A stretch of 64,000 nucleotides of DNA from Bacillota bacterium (lineage in GTDB: Bacteria > Bacillota > Clostridia > Peptostreptococcales > Anaerovoracaceae), in NCBI GenBank assembly GCA_017443515.1, contig JAFRXM010000022.1, positions 62,001 through 126,000 of the forward strand. The letters are read 5' to 3'. Shown piece by piece: positions 14,509-24,129 of this stretch. Position 1 is the stretch's first letter. Each line of letters starts with the position of its first letter. Made by a program: the position numbers and the translations under genes. The notes under the pieces were generated by a model. The model was not told where the DNA came from and searched no databases. It was given only the letters and a program-made list of their open reading frames with translations.

Positions 14509-17500
14509 TCAGATTCCTCCTTCGTTTATCACTTCGTCGTAGACCTGAGCGTAGCGCTCCATCCATACCTTTGCAGGTACGTCGTAGGGCCTGAAGTGCG
14601 TGTTCTTAACGTCAGTTGAAATATCCATGTAGACGGCGGTCTTGCCTCTTACGGTGCTGCCGTTGGTCTCGGCAACAAGAGCATCCATGGAATCAGCGTC
14701 GAGGCCATAGGCTATGCGCTTGTCGAACATTGCGTCATACCTGTCGCCGAGCATCTGCTCTATGCTGCGTATGCTCTCGCCCCAGACTATGCAGTTGACG
14801 CCGTTCTTGGGGCCGAGCGCTGTGATCTTCTGCAGCTTTTCGATCGGGCTGAGCTCGTTGTCGCTGTAGTCGTCGTAGAGCCTGCTCGTGCGGAGCCTCC
14901 TTGCGCGGTTGATACCGAAGAACAGGAGGAATATCCTCTCATCCGACGGATACCTTCCTTCAGCACGCCCTATTACTGTCTCGTAGAGGTTGTCTATAAG
15001 ATCCGGCGTGTCGCCGACCTTGGCTATCTTGACCTGCTGCGGGAACTGCTCTTCCAGGAAGTCGAAATCGCACTCGCCGCTTGCTAGCTCGTCCGCGAAC
15101 AGGTCCACTATATAGACCAGCGCGTTGGCCTTGTCGGCGTTGGTGTGCAGCTCCTCGTAGAGGACGCTCATCGCAGCCAGCTCGAACATTCCAAGAGCCA
15201 TCTTTTCGTCCCTTGAAACGACCAGCAGGTTGTCCCTGTCTTTTCTGCGGAGTTCGGGTATGAACTTCTTTTCTCTGCTGAATCCCTGGCCCAGGAGCAG
15301 TCCGTAGCCGTCGCTCGCCTTGCCGAGGTGGTGAATGCTGTCCGCGCGCTCGAGTATAAGCCTGTTGAAGCAGTTCTGGATGTCGTCCTCGGCGTTGGTG
15401 AGAAGCACTCTGGTCTGCTCGTCTTCGTAGACCGGAGCCACATCCGGGTCGGTGAAGTAAGCATCCAGCCTGGAGAGAAGATCGAGCCTTTCAGCTTCGT
15501 TGATGTAGCTTACCTGGAAGAAGTTGTTCGCGGATTCCACACCGCCTCCGCCATTGTAGATCGCGGCGCCTGCGGGTTGGTTCTGCAGAGTGCGTATGCC
15601 GCTGTTGTCCGAGCTGAGTATAGATGCAGCACCGTCTTCGGAGCCCTTTACGGCTACACGTATAGCCATCTGGCTGAAGAACTGCTCCAGGCCGGCGCAG
15701 TTGCGGAAGTCCTGGCAGGCAAGTATGAGGTGTATACCTGCCGCGCGGCCCTGCATGACAAGCCTGTTGATGCAGGACAGGCACTCGGCGCTGATGTTGT
15801 CGCTCTCGCTCCTGTTCCTGAACAGCTCCTGGACCTCGTCAAAGATAAGCAGCAGCTTGGGGACCTTGGGCACATCAGAAAGCTTGCTGTATGCATTGAT
15901 ATCGGAAACACCGTATCGCGTGAAGTGCTTTGCCCTCACCTCGAGCTCGGTGCACAGCTCCTTAAGGACGTTGAGGCCGAACTCGCGCTCGCTGTTTATA
16001 GCGACCACTCTTAGGGACGGCAGCCTGTAGCGCGTATAGGCGCTGAACTCCACGCCTTCCTTAAAGTCTAGCAGGTACATCTGGACCTCATCCGGCGAGT
16101 AGCTGATGAGTGTGCTCATGATCAGCGTGTGCAGCAGGGTCGACTTTCCTGCGCCGGTCTGGCCGGCTATCAGAGCGTGGTGCTCCGTGCTTCCTCCGCC
16201 GCGGCCAAGGACCATCTTTACGATCGTATTGGCGCCCTTGATGCCAAGCGGGATCGCTATCTCGTCGTGGTTTCCGGTGAACCAGTTGTTGCTGTCGTAG
16301 ATGTCGTCCCTGAACATGCTGTCGAAGTGCTCTATCTTGAGCTGCATGTGGTCTATTACGCCTGCGATCTGCTCGAGTATCTTGTCCTTTCTTGCAAGAA
16401 CGTCTTCCATGGGATCAAGCTCCAGGGTTATTCCGCTGTTGCGGTCTCCGAGCAGAGCCAGAGTCTTCTTTCCGTTCCTGGTGCAGGCCTTGGTCTCCAC
16501 AAGGCTCTGTGTGATCTCGCTGACGAGAGTCCCGTTGCGCTGCATGAGCTTTTCGAGCTCGTTGTCGTTGCAGCAGATGAACACGCACACGCCCAGGGAT
16601 GCGCTGTTTCTGACTATCGCATGCAGATCCTTGAGAGCTGTGTCGCTGAAATTCGACGGGAAGTCAGTTATCGCAAGGACTCTTACGACTTCCTTCTTCA
16701 GGCGGCTCTCGGTATCTCCGCCGTAGGCCTGGGTCATGTTCTCGAGCTTCTGGCGCATAGTTGCGATGGCAGTTTCTATGTCGCGCTCTTTGCTCCAGAT
16801 CTTTGTATCGATTATACGGGCAGAATTAGGACCTGTCGCAAGCTTGGGAATGTCCGGGAAGCTGGCACCCAGCTCCAGCGGATCTATCATGGTTGCTTCC
16901 AGCTTTCCTGCCGGGAAGGACATGAAGAGCTTTAGGAGCAGCGGCTGTATGAGGCTCTGTACGTACGCTCTGTCTGAAGGATCGTAGCTCATGAACAGCG
17001 AGATGCCGTCAGCAAGTTTTTGCGCGTACGGGATACGCACCGTATAGGAATGGCCTTCCTCGCTGTGGAACTCCGATGTCTGAAGATCCAGCGCCTGCGA
17101 TACCGAGAACGAATCCGAATCGTTGTTCTGGAAAGCGTAGCAGATGTCGCCCAGCATGATGTAGTCCGGAACTTCAGTCGGGCACTCGTAGCTTGCAGCG
17201 TTGAACCTGGAGGACCTGATCTCCTGGGCGTAAGCCTTAAGAGTTGCTTTGTTGAAGCCTCTTGCGAACTCCCTGGTACCGTCCTTTATGGTCTTCTTGT
17301 TCTTCGTATCGAATACCCTGTCGGACTCGTTGTCGCTTGCGATCTGCTGCTTTCTTGCCCTGTCGATGGTATCGTTGCATTCTCTTTCGGATTCGGCTAT
17401 CTTGGCCTCCTTGAGCTGACGGTAAGCATTGCACTTATCGCTTATGGCTTTATCCACTGCCCCCTGAAGACTCTTGACTGCATTGTATCCGTTGGTGGCA

Positions 17501-18396
17501 GCAGTTGCAGCGCCGCTTATCTTCTTGATCGCATCGCTGTTTGCAAGATTCGCACTGGCACTGACCACATTGTTGAGGGGCCTGCGCCTGTTTTCAGTCT
17601 GCTGAACGCTCTGCTTGCATTCGTTCTCAAATGCGTTCTTTTCCTTATCGCACTTCTGCCTTGCAGCCTGGACTGCAAAATCGTAGTTCTGCTGATGCGC
17701 AGCGATCGCATCGTTCCATTCCTTGCGGACCCTGTTCAGATCCTCATTGAACGAATTGACGTGCTTTTTCAGCTCCGTGACGGCAAGCATGGACTGGCCG
17801 TGACCATGGGCACGGGTGCTCCAGTTGTTCCACGGAGCGATGTCTACGTTCTCGGAGTCCGCCTGCGAAATAGTCATCTCCACTCTTACCGGATCCTCAT
17901 TCACAGTGCTGCGTTCGGGCTTGGCAGCAACTGCCTCCGCCTGGTATCCCACCGGAGCGTAAGTTGTGAAGGCCAGGCTTATGCCGGCAGCACCGCTGCT
18001 GATGACCTTTACGCCGACAGTATCGCCGACTTCCACTTTCTGATACCTTGCGCCTTCCGGGATGCGCCCTATCATATCATTGCCAAGTTCTACTATGACG
18101 TTGTCCTTGTATATGTTGATGACGCGGCCCTCGAGCGTTTTGCCGATACCAAAAGGATCGTTCTGATCCTGCCCGGCTCCGGGGATATCCACCTGAGCCC
18201 CGGTATGGATCAGTTCTGCCAGTTCAGCATCCGAAAGCGCGATATCAAACGGGCAGTTTTCCACCATCCGCTTCGCTTCATCCAGGCCAATGCCCGTAGC
18301 CTGCCTGATCACCTTTATGATCCTGATAGTCTGGAGACTGCACTTCCTTACAGTCACAGTTCTTCTCTGGATGGATTGAACATTTCCTTCAGCCAT
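14509..18396 (-). CDS. FtsK/SpoIIIE-type ATPase with L7/L12-like and S1-like N-terminal domains
   Basis: A 1295-residue protein. Residues ~18-68 match the C-terminal domain of ribosomal L7/L12 (IIKVIRQATGIGLDEAKRMV). Residues ~83-140 look like an S1/OB-type barrel (EGRVINIYKDNVIVELG...VGDTVGVKV). A long coiled coil (~190-370) follows. Three ATPase-like modules come next: a first without P-loop, an active FtsK module with Walker A AGQTGAGKST (~744) and Walker B LLLIFDEVQELF (~848), and a third degenerate one. Three modules recall EccC/EssC of type VII secretion, but I see no transmembrane helices or FHA domains. Start at 18396 follows AAGGAGG; the in-frame ATG-like extension to 18435 lacks one. 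Confidence 0.85.
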   Translation of the reverse strand: MAEGNVQSIQRRTVTVRKCSLQTIRIIKVIRQATGIGLDEAKRMVENCPFDIALSDAELAELIHTGAQVDIPGAGQDQNDPFGIGKTLEGRVINIYKDNVIVELGNDMIGRIPEGARYQKVEVGDTVGVKVISSGAAGISLAFTTYAPVGYQAEAVAAKPERSTVNEDPVRVEMTISQADSENVDIAPWNNWSTRAHGHGQSMLAVTELKKHVNSFNEDLNRVRKEWNDAIAAHQQNYDFAVQAARQKCDKEKNAFENECKQSVQQTENRRRPLNNVVSASANLANSDAIKKISGAATAATNGYNAVKSLQGAVDKAISDKCNAYRQLKEAKIAESERECNDTIDRARKQQIASDNESDRVFDTKNKKTIKDGTREFARGFNKATLKAYAQEIRSSRFNAASYECPTEVPDYIMLGDICYAFQNNDSDSFSVSQALDLQTSEFHSEEGHSYTVRIPYAQKLADGISLFMSYDPSDRAYVQSLIQPLLLKLFMSFPAGKLEATMIDPLELGASFPDIPKLATGPNSARIIDTKIWSKERDIETAIATMRQKLENMTQAYGGDTESRLKKEVVRVLAITDFPSNFSDTALKDLHAIVRNSASLGVCVFICCNDNELEKLMQRNGTLVSEITQSLVETKACTRNGKKTLALLGDRNSGITLELDPMEDVLARKDKILEQIAGVIDHMQLKIEHFDSMFRDDIYDSNNWFTGNHDEIAIPLGIKGANTIVKMVLGRGGGSTEHHALIAGQTGAGKSTLLHTLIMSTLISYSPDEVQMYLLDFKEGVEFSAYTRYRLPSLRVVAINSEREFGLNVLKELCTELEVRAKHFTRYGVSDINAYSKLSDVPKVPKLLLIFDEVQELFRNRSESDNISAECLSCINRLVMQGRAAGIHLILACQDFRNCAGLEQFFSQMAIRVAVKGSEDGAASILSSDNSGIRTLQNQPAGAAIYNGGGGVESANNFFQVSYINEAERLDLLSRLDAYFTDPDVAPVYEDEQTRVLLTNAEDDIQNCFNRLILERADSIHHLGKASDGYGLLLGQGFSREKKFIPELRRKDRDNLLVVSRDEKMALGMFELAAMSVLYEELHTNADKANALVYIVDLFADELASGECDFDFLEEQFPQQVKIAKVGDTPDLIDNLYETVIGRAEGRYPSDERIFLLFFGINRARRLRTSRLYDDYSDNELSPIEKLQKITALGPKNGVNCIVWGESIRSIEQMLGDRYDAMFDKRIAYGLDADSMDALVAETNGSTVRGKTAVYMDISTDVKNTHFRPYDVPAKVWMERYAQVYDEVINEGGI

Positions 18397-18445
18397 ATAC
18401 GCGTTCCTCCTTGAAATATATATTGGATTATTCATTATTTGCCAA

Positions 18446-18703
18446 CTAATAAAGAAATTCTTTGTTTATCTTTACACCTAGCAGATCAAAGAGAAGATCT
18501 TTTTTTGTTTCAATACATTTTTTCATTGCAGTTTTGATAACATCATCAGTGATGCTGTCAGGCAGCATTTCCTTTGGAACCGGGTGCTTGAAAAGTGATT
18601 TATACTCCTTTTCAAGTTCAAAATATTCTTTATCAATAATAGCTTCTGTATTATTATTGATAAAAGATTTCATAAAATCAGCAACCATCAGATCTTTATT
18701 CAT
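18446..18703 (-). CDS. Small hypothetical protein, probable immunity protein
   Basis: An 85-residue protein, A+T-rich at the DNA level like the toxin C-terminal coding region and unlike the flanking genes. It starts 3 bases after the toxin stop codon, with AAGGAG 10 bases before the ATG. No family recognised; it is mostly helical and charged, with no signal peptide. A small gene directly after a modular toxin, sharing its base composition, is the standard arrangement for a cognate immunity protein. That role is inferred from position only. Confidence 0.65.
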   Translation of the reverse strand: MNKDLMVADFMKSFINNNTEAIIDKEYFELEKEYKSLFKHPVPKEMLPDSITDDVIKTAMKKCIETKKDLLFDLLGVKINKEFLY

Positions 18704-18706
18704 TGC

Positions 18707-20650
18707 TTACAAACTCCTTTTTAAGACTTTCTCATCTGGCTGGATTGATTCGATCATATCACGAAACATTCCAAATGATGTAGGAAAAAAATTCGATAGT
18801 ATTTCTGCTTTATCCGAAGCTCCCATAGAAGCTTCAAAGAAATGTGCAAAAGCCTCAGCCTGAAGATTTCCACTTCGTGTCCAGTATTCACGATCATGAC
18901 CATATCTACCGCTGATTTGTCCATTAGTTGTAGCATCCAACAAATCTGAGAGAGAATGCGACTGATCCAAATATAATCTGTTCATGAAAGATTCTTTCCC
19001 TTTAGAATCTAACTTATTATACAAATCAAGGATTCTTTGACCATCTTCCTTAAGTGCATTGGCAAACTCAGGCGTATTTGACATGTTACCAAAGTATCCT
19101 GTTGCTGCATGATCTATGTTGTGACCTAATTCATGATAAAAAGTACTTCCAGCGCCTCTAGGATTATAACAGTCTGCAACTGCATTGTAATAAACTCCAT
19201 GAGGATGGTCTGGCGGAAAATAATATGGATTGTAATGTTGGGTCTGTCCCGTATCATAAGCTGATTCCTGAATAATCAGTTGCTTAGAAAACGAATCAAA
19301 CACCTTTTTAGCCACAGGATCCGCATTTTCATGACGTTGATTCAGAATATCTTTATAATTGTCATCTATGCTTCCAAAAGTAGCAATACCCTGACAGTAA
19401 CCAAAACTGTTTACTTTCTTAACAAGGCTGCTGAAATCGGGATCACTAAAGACCTTACTTGGGACACCGAGCATATCCATATTTGCTTCATATGAATAAT
19501 GCTCTTTTAGGTTATTGATAACAATATCCAGCCCAGGTCCGGCTGTTGCACCCAATGTAATAAGATTCTCTTTATAAACTTCTGTAATGCCATTGATATA
19601 ACTATCAAACATCCTTTTTAGATACTCTTTTGATGGGTGAAGCACCATTTTGTTTCCAATCGCACCCACTTCAGAAGTTCTATATAGATTTGAAGCCATT
19701 GCGCCTGGTGAACATGCAGTTAACACTGATCGAAGTTCAACAAGCATAGAAATCCTTTGTTCTCCACTGGCTGCAGATGGATCCGAAAGAGCGTTTACAA
19801 TGTCATTTATTCTTCGTTCACCTGCCATTTTCTGCTCAAATGTTGGAAGGTCATTCATGGAATTCTCTGTCCATGTACTTCCCCCCGCAGGCATTCCTTG
19901 CGGCATTGATTCGCGTTTTTCGGGACTAACTTCCCATGGAGCTGGCCCTGTGGCACCAGATTCACCTGTCCCCGCAGAGCTTAAACTGGACACACCAAGA
20001 CTACCACCTGCGTAATCACTTGAGAGCGCCACAGACACACCGGCGCCTTCGCCGCCGGATCCGCCCTGGTAGTGCAGAGCTCCGCCGGAGATTCCTACCT
20101 GGCGCAGGCTGCGTTCGCTGCCCATACTGCCGCCTCCGCCTTCCGAAACATTCATGTATTCCGGGGTAGCGTCGATACCCATGCTCTTTAACAGTTTAAC
20201 ACGCGCGTCCTCAGCTTCGTTGAGACGTTCCGCCATGCCGTGGATGAGCGCTGCGGAATCCCCGCCAAAAGCCATTGTCTGGAGCTTTTTGAGCTTGGAA
20301 ATGTTGCCGCGCTCCACACGGTTGTGTTTTTCTATCTCTGAAGCATGGCTCTGCTTTGCGCTCTTGACAGCATTTGCATGCTGTTTTGCGTTGCTTAGGG
20401 CTCTTTGACCCGCTGCCAGCTGGTTTTTGGCCATGTTGAGCCTTGCCTGAGCACCCGCCACATCGCCCGAGGGGTTGCCGTTCTCGTCGGTCTCGCTGCT
20501 TGCCTGGGCAAGCTCCCTTTGTGCGTTGGCTACAGCCGCGTTAAGAGAAGCCACCCTGGATGCGCAGCTGCTTACCTGGCGGTCCGCCTCGCGGCCCTGC
20601 TCTATCAGATCTTCAGTTTTTCGGCCTATTTCCTTAAAGCTTTTGGGCAT
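18707..20650 (-). CDS. Polymorphic toxin with C-terminal zinc metallopeptidase domain
   Basis: A 647-residue modular protein. Residues 1-125 are a charged helical/coiled-coil region of the type used for export in WXG/LXG-like substrates, though no clear WxG or LxG motif is visible. Residues ~165-240 are a Gly/Ser-rich linker. The C-terminus holds a zincin motif YHELGHNIDH (~503) with a downstream EAFAHFFE that supplies a glutamate ligand, as in gluzincins. Coding sequence changes from G+C-rich to A+T-rich near base 20040 (residue ~205), marking a swapped toxin module. A phage head peptidase origin is possible, but no phage genes are near. Confidence 0.75.
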   Translation of the reverse strand: MPKSFKEIGRKTEDLIEQGREADRQVSSCASRVASLNAAVANAQRELAQASSETDENGNPSGDVAGAQARLNMAKNQLAAGQRALSNAKQHANAVKSAKQSHASEIEKHNRVERGNISKLKKLQTMAFGGDSAALIHGMAERLNEAEDARVKLLKSMGIDATPEYMNVSEGGGGSMGSERSLRQVGISGGALHYQGGSGGEGAGVSVALSSDYAGGSLGVSSLSSAGTGESGATGPAPWEVSPEKRESMPQGMPAGGSTWTENSMNDLPTFEQKMAGERRINDIVNALSDPSAASGEQRISMLVELRSVLTACSPGAMASNLYRTSEVGAIGNKMVLHPSKEYLKRMFDSYINGITEVYKENLITLGATAGPGLDIVINNLKEHYSYEANMDMLGVPSKVFSDPDFSSLVKKVNSFGYCQGIATFGSIDDNYKDILNQRHENADPVAKKVFDSFSKQLIIQESAYDTGQTQHYNPYYFPPDHPHGVYYNAVADCYNPRGAGSTFYHELGHNIDHAATGYFGNMSNTPEFANALKEDGQRILDLYNKLDSKGKESFMNRLYLDQSHSLSDLLDATTNGQISGRYGHDREYWTRSGNLQAEAFAHFFEASMGASDKAEILSNFFPTSFGMFRDMIESIQPDEKVLKRSL

Positions 20651-20663
20651 TGCTGTAGTTTAT

Positions 20664-21155
20664 TTATCCGAATATTCTGCTGAGGTTGCCCTTGAGAGAA
20701 TTAATCTGTTCGTTAGTCTCTTCAACTACGCTTTCAGTGTCTTCTATCATGCCTTCATATTCCTGAGAGCTGCTCTCCAGTTTGGACCTGCCTGCTTCAG
20801 CTGCATCGCGGCCTATCTCAGACACACCTCCGGCCTGCTCCAGCCTGCTCATGCCCGAACGGACATTCTCAAGTTCCTGATTCATCTCGCCCTTGAGCTG
20901 CTCGCCCTGCTGGCCTATCTCCTGACCCTTGGACTCGACCTGCTCTGTAAATGCGCTGTCAAAGCTTCCCTGGTAATTGCGGCCGGTCTCGCTTACGGCT
21001 TCCATATCTTCGTCATCCTGAAGCTCTATGCTCTCAAGGATACCTTTGATCTGCTCAGCCTGCTGGTTCATCTCAGAACCGCGTTCAGTGGTCTCTTTGC
21101 TGTTTTCCTGCATCTCGCGGATGCCTTCTTTTCCCTGTTCTTTAAACCTTCCCAT
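20664..21155 (-). CDS. Small acidic helical protein
   Basis: A 163-residue, Glu/Gln/Ser-rich protein that is almost wholly predicted helix with heptad-like spacing and no Cys, signal peptide or membrane segment. It precedes the toxin by 13 bases and follows the HerA gene by 20; AAAGGAG lies 5 bases before the ATG. Small helical proteins encoded just before LXG toxins act as export partners in type VII systems. A similar role here is likely but unproven; there is no WxG motif. Confidence 0.7.
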   Translation of the reverse strand: MGRFKEQGKEGIREMQENSKETTERGSEMNQQAEQIKGILESIELQDDEDMEAVSETGRNYQGSFDSAFTEQVESKGQEIGQQGEQLKGEMNQELENVRSGMSRLEQAGGVSEIGRDAAEAGRSKLESSSQEYEGMIEDTESVVEETNEQINSLKGNLSRIFG

Positions 21156-21175
21156 AGTGTCTCCTTTCAGCAGGA

Positions 21176-24100
21176 TTATTTCAAAAGAGTCGTTATATCA
21201 TGATTTTTGGCATATGCCTCTATATCAGCGTACACATCATCCGAGATCTTCCTTATCTCGTCAGCTTTCTTCGACAGCGGTCCTTTTCCCGTCATCTCCG
21301 GGAATGCCTTTTTCAGAGCTTCAGCAAGTTCCAGTATCTTGTCCGAAATAGCGGACTGAAGTATCTCGACTTTTATAATGCTCTCATCAGGGGCAGCAAA
21401 TCTCATCCAGCGTCCGTTCAGGAGGCGGTCCAGATCTATCACCGCAGCAGCACAGCATTCAATGATATCTGAAAGAGAAGCAAGCGTGCCGCTCTGTGAA
21501 TACAGTTCCTGCTGAGTCTGAAGCAAAAGCTCCAGATCATCGTAGTGTTTTTGGATCTCTTCGTCTGTAAGGCTTATTGAGCCCATTTCCACCTGTTCCA
21601 GCATGGATCTAAGTTTATTCGTTTTCCGGTTCAGCCTTTCGATCTGCCTGAGCCAGTTAAGGCCTGCTTCTATATCGGGCTGGATCTCCCGGAATCTGTT
21701 ATAGTACTTCTTACAAATAATATCTATGCTCAGTATGTTCTCATCCTGGTAGGTGGCGCTGCCGGACAGAGCGCGGCGGAGGTCGGCGTCGTTTTTGGGT
21801 GTGACCATCTCCTCTTTGAGAGCCTTGTCCTGCAGGTGGCCCCACCACTCGCTGATGCGCATGCCGAAAGGACGCTTAAGGCCTTCGTAGAAGATCAGGG
21901 CTTCGCCTACCTGGAATGTGGCCATCTGCTCCAGCTGCAGGCCGCTTGCCGCCATGGTGCTTCCCAGAAGCTGTCTGTCGTCTGCGGACGTGATGCGAAG
22001 GCCGAGTTTAAGGCCTGTGTTTTTAAGCACTTCCTGCGCCATTACCGTAGGCAGCTGGTCCGCTATGACTATGCCCTCTTTAAGGGCGCGCACTTCAGCA
22101 AGCATCTTTACGATGAACGCAGTCGCAGCGGTCTTTGGATCGGCTTCGGCGCCGGTCTTCTCCTCGGATTCCGGGCCGATCAGGTTGTGCGCCTCTTCAA
22201 GGAAGATGACGTGCCTTAAGTTTCCGCTGAAGTTCGGGTTAGCCTTGAGAGTCTCCCTTATAAGCGAACACAGAAGAAGGGTCAGGAAGTTCGCGGGGCC
22301 GGTGCCCATGGATTCCAGCTCTATGACGGCAGGCACCTCGAGCCATTTTTCAGGCGGGAAGGTGGACTGCGGAACGTCGAAGACATCGCCCATCTCTCTG
22401 CGCATCAGGCTTCCGATACGGACCTGAAGTATGGACATGAGGGAACCTTTGGTCTCCTCGCCGTACGAGGTCTTCTGCATCTCCTTTTCGAACTGCTCGT
22501 AGAGCATGGAAAGAGTCGGCAGCGCCTTTTTGGTGCCGTCGTCGTTCTTTTCTTCGCCGGTGTACTTGTGGTCCGGGCGCCATCCGAGCCTTCTGTAGAC
22601 TGCTTCTATGGATGTGTCCAGTATAAACGGAGCCGGCGGCTCGAAGGGGAACGCGCCTTCGAACACCGAGCAGAGCCTTCTTATATGCTCTGCGACCAGA
22701 GTCCCCTTAGGCATCTCGAACGGATTGATATGGAGCGGGAAACTCATGTCCGCGTTGGGCGAGAAAAGGTACAGCTCCTTCATGTCCGGGTCGTTTGCCA
22801 AAGCCCGGTACTCCTGCTTTGCAGGCTCAAGTACCAGGAACGGGATGCGGTGATCCTTCCAAAGAGATGATGTTATATGGTGCATGGTGTTCGTCTTACC
22901 GGAACCGGGAACACCAGAAATAAACGCGTGTTTGGGGAGAAGCTTCAGCGGGAAATAAACGTCGTAGCCGTTCTTGTCCTTGCCAAGGAACAGCGAGCCC
23001 TCCTTGTTGACAGCTTCGGGAGCCGTCTCCTTGGGGATCTGTATGACTTCACCGTCGTACAGGGCTGGGAGCCTGAAGAACGGAGCTGCCTCCTCCAGAG
23101 AAAAGAGTGTGGGAAGATAGTTCAGGTTGATGCCTATTGTGTCTTCCCTGCTTATGATGAGGCCTGTGCGCCCTCTTCTTACAGCCATCTTATCCCTTAT
23201 GTTGTCCAGGGATACTTCCTCACCTTCGAGGAAGCTTGTTGGCGTAAGGTTGGTGTTGAAACAGGCGATATTGTACTTGCCCTTGGTAAGGCTTTCGGCA
23301 CCTGCTGCATCAAGTATGGATGTGGCGTCGTCCCTGCCGTTGGCGAACACCATGGCGTTCAGTATGAAATGCGGGGACGAATCGTATTTTTCTATCATGT
23401 CCTCGTAGTTGTCGAGAACATCCTTGCCGTCGTAGTCCTTGCCGCTTCCGCGCTCTTCCTGGCGCTTGCGGAGGATGCTCATGGGCTTTCTTAAGGCTTC
23501 TCTCAGAGCTATACTGCGCTCAACAGGATAGAGGTCCACGCGGTAGAGGGCGGTGCGTCCTAAAGCCTCCATCATCTTGCACATGTTGTAGAGGCGGCCG
23601 TCCTCGTTCATCTCCCACTCGCGTATCATGTAGTAGTCATCGCCCTCGCCGCTCCTTGCGGGAAGGAAGGTCTCGGTCTTGGTGAGAAATGCGCAGGTGT
23701 TGAAAACAGGCAGCTTTTCGCCGTTCTTTTCGAAGACGTTCTGCATGGTGTTGGGCAGCCCGCCTTCTTTTTTGGACATTTTTGCCTGTAGATCAAAGAA
23801 TTCCGAAAGAGGCGAAGCTTCGATCAGGGCAGGCACATTATCCATGTTCTCCGATTTTCCGCGGACCATCAGATAGATCTGAAGCCTGTTTCCCGGTGTG
23901 TCTTTCGCTGCATCTTCCGGAACATAATACAAGTAAAACAGATGGAAAGAGAGCCCTGCAATAAGCCCCTTTCTGTTCAGCTGCCGGAGGAACGCCGAGT
24001 GGTTCTCCAGCACGCCGTCTACACCGTTTTCTTCAAGGGACGCGTACTTGTTGAGTGTCAGATCAGGCAGTTGCCTGAGCCTGTACCATAGTTCTGCCAT
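21176..24100 (-). CDS. HerA/VirB4-type hexameric ATPase
   Basis: A 974-residue protein with Walker A SGVPGSGKTNT (~395), Walker B HVIFLEEAHNLI (~629), and a downstream IADQLPTVM motif typical of HerA (DUF87) ATPases. The N-terminal ~370 residues are unassigned and the C-terminal ~200 are a helical extension. HerA ATPases translocate DNA or protein or drive conflict systems. Start chosen at 24100: a GAAGG lies upstream, and the promoter would start transcription near 24123, leaving the alternative ATG at 24121 with no leader. First gene of the block. Confidence 0.85.
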   Translation of the reverse strand: MAELWYRLRQLPDLTLNKYASLEENGVDGVLENHSAFLRQLNRKGLIAGLSFHLFYLYYVPEDAAKDTPGNRLQIYLMVRGKSENMDNVPALIEASPLSEFFDLQAKMSKKEGGLPNTMQNVFEKNGEKLPVFNTCAFLTKTETFLPARSGEGDDYYMIREWEMNEDGRLYNMCKMMEALGRTALYRVDLYPVERSIALREALRKPMSILRKRQEERGSGKDYDGKDVLDNYEDMIEKYDSSPHFILNAMVFANGRDDATSILDAAGAESLTKGKYNIACFNTNLTPTSFLEGEEVSLDNIRDKMAVRRGRTGLIISREDTIGINLNYLPTLFSLEEAAPFFRLPALYDGEVIQIPKETAPEAVNKEGSLFLGKDKNGYDVYFPLKLLPKHAFISGVPGSGKTNTMHHITSSLWKDHRIPFLVLEPAKQEYRALANDPDMKELYLFSPNADMSFPLHINPFEMPKGTLVAEHIRRLCSVFEGAFPFEPPAPFILDTSIEAVYRRLGWRPDHKYTGEEKNDDGTKKALPTLSMLYEQFEKEMQKTSYGEETKGSLMSILQVRIGSLMRREMGDVFDVPQSTFPPEKWLEVPAVIELESMGTGPANFLTLLLCSLIRETLKANPNFSGNLRHVIFLEEAHNLIGPESEEKTGAEADPKTAATAFIVKMLAEVRALKEGIVIADQLPTVMAQEVLKNTGLKLGLRITSADDRQLLGSTMAASGLQLEQMATFQVGEALIFYEGLKRPFGMRISEWWGHLQDKALKEEMVTPKNDADLRRALSGSATYQDENILSIDIICKKYYNRFREIQPDIEAGLNWLRQIERLNRKTNKLRSMLEQVEMGSISLTDEEIQKHYDDLELLLQTQQELYSQSGTLASLSDIIECCAAAVIDLDRLLNGRWMRFAAPDESIIKVEILQSAISDKILELAEALKKAFPEMTGKGPLSKKADEIRKISDDVYADIEAYAKNHDITTLLK

Positions 24101-24129
24101 ATTACAAAAACCTTCTTTCATTAAAGTTT

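Noticed and set aside
17020-18414. Long plus-strand open frame opposite the FtsK-like gene (464 codons)
   Set aside because: It is a codon-bias shadow of the minus-strand gene, which has clear motifs, a ribosome site and operon context; the plus frame has none. Similar long shadows lie opposite whiA (1745-2491) and dnaK (53553-55091).
18707-20650. Prophage, because the HELGHNIDH motif resembles phage head-associated peptidases
   Set aside because: No capsid, terminase, tail, integrase or lysis genes occur nearby, and the gene sits in a bacterial-type operon.
7070-24121. Canonical type VII or type VI secretion locus
   Set aside because: No EsaA, EssA, EssB or YukD-like genes and no sheath, tube, baseplate or VgrG genes; only isolated functional analogues are present.
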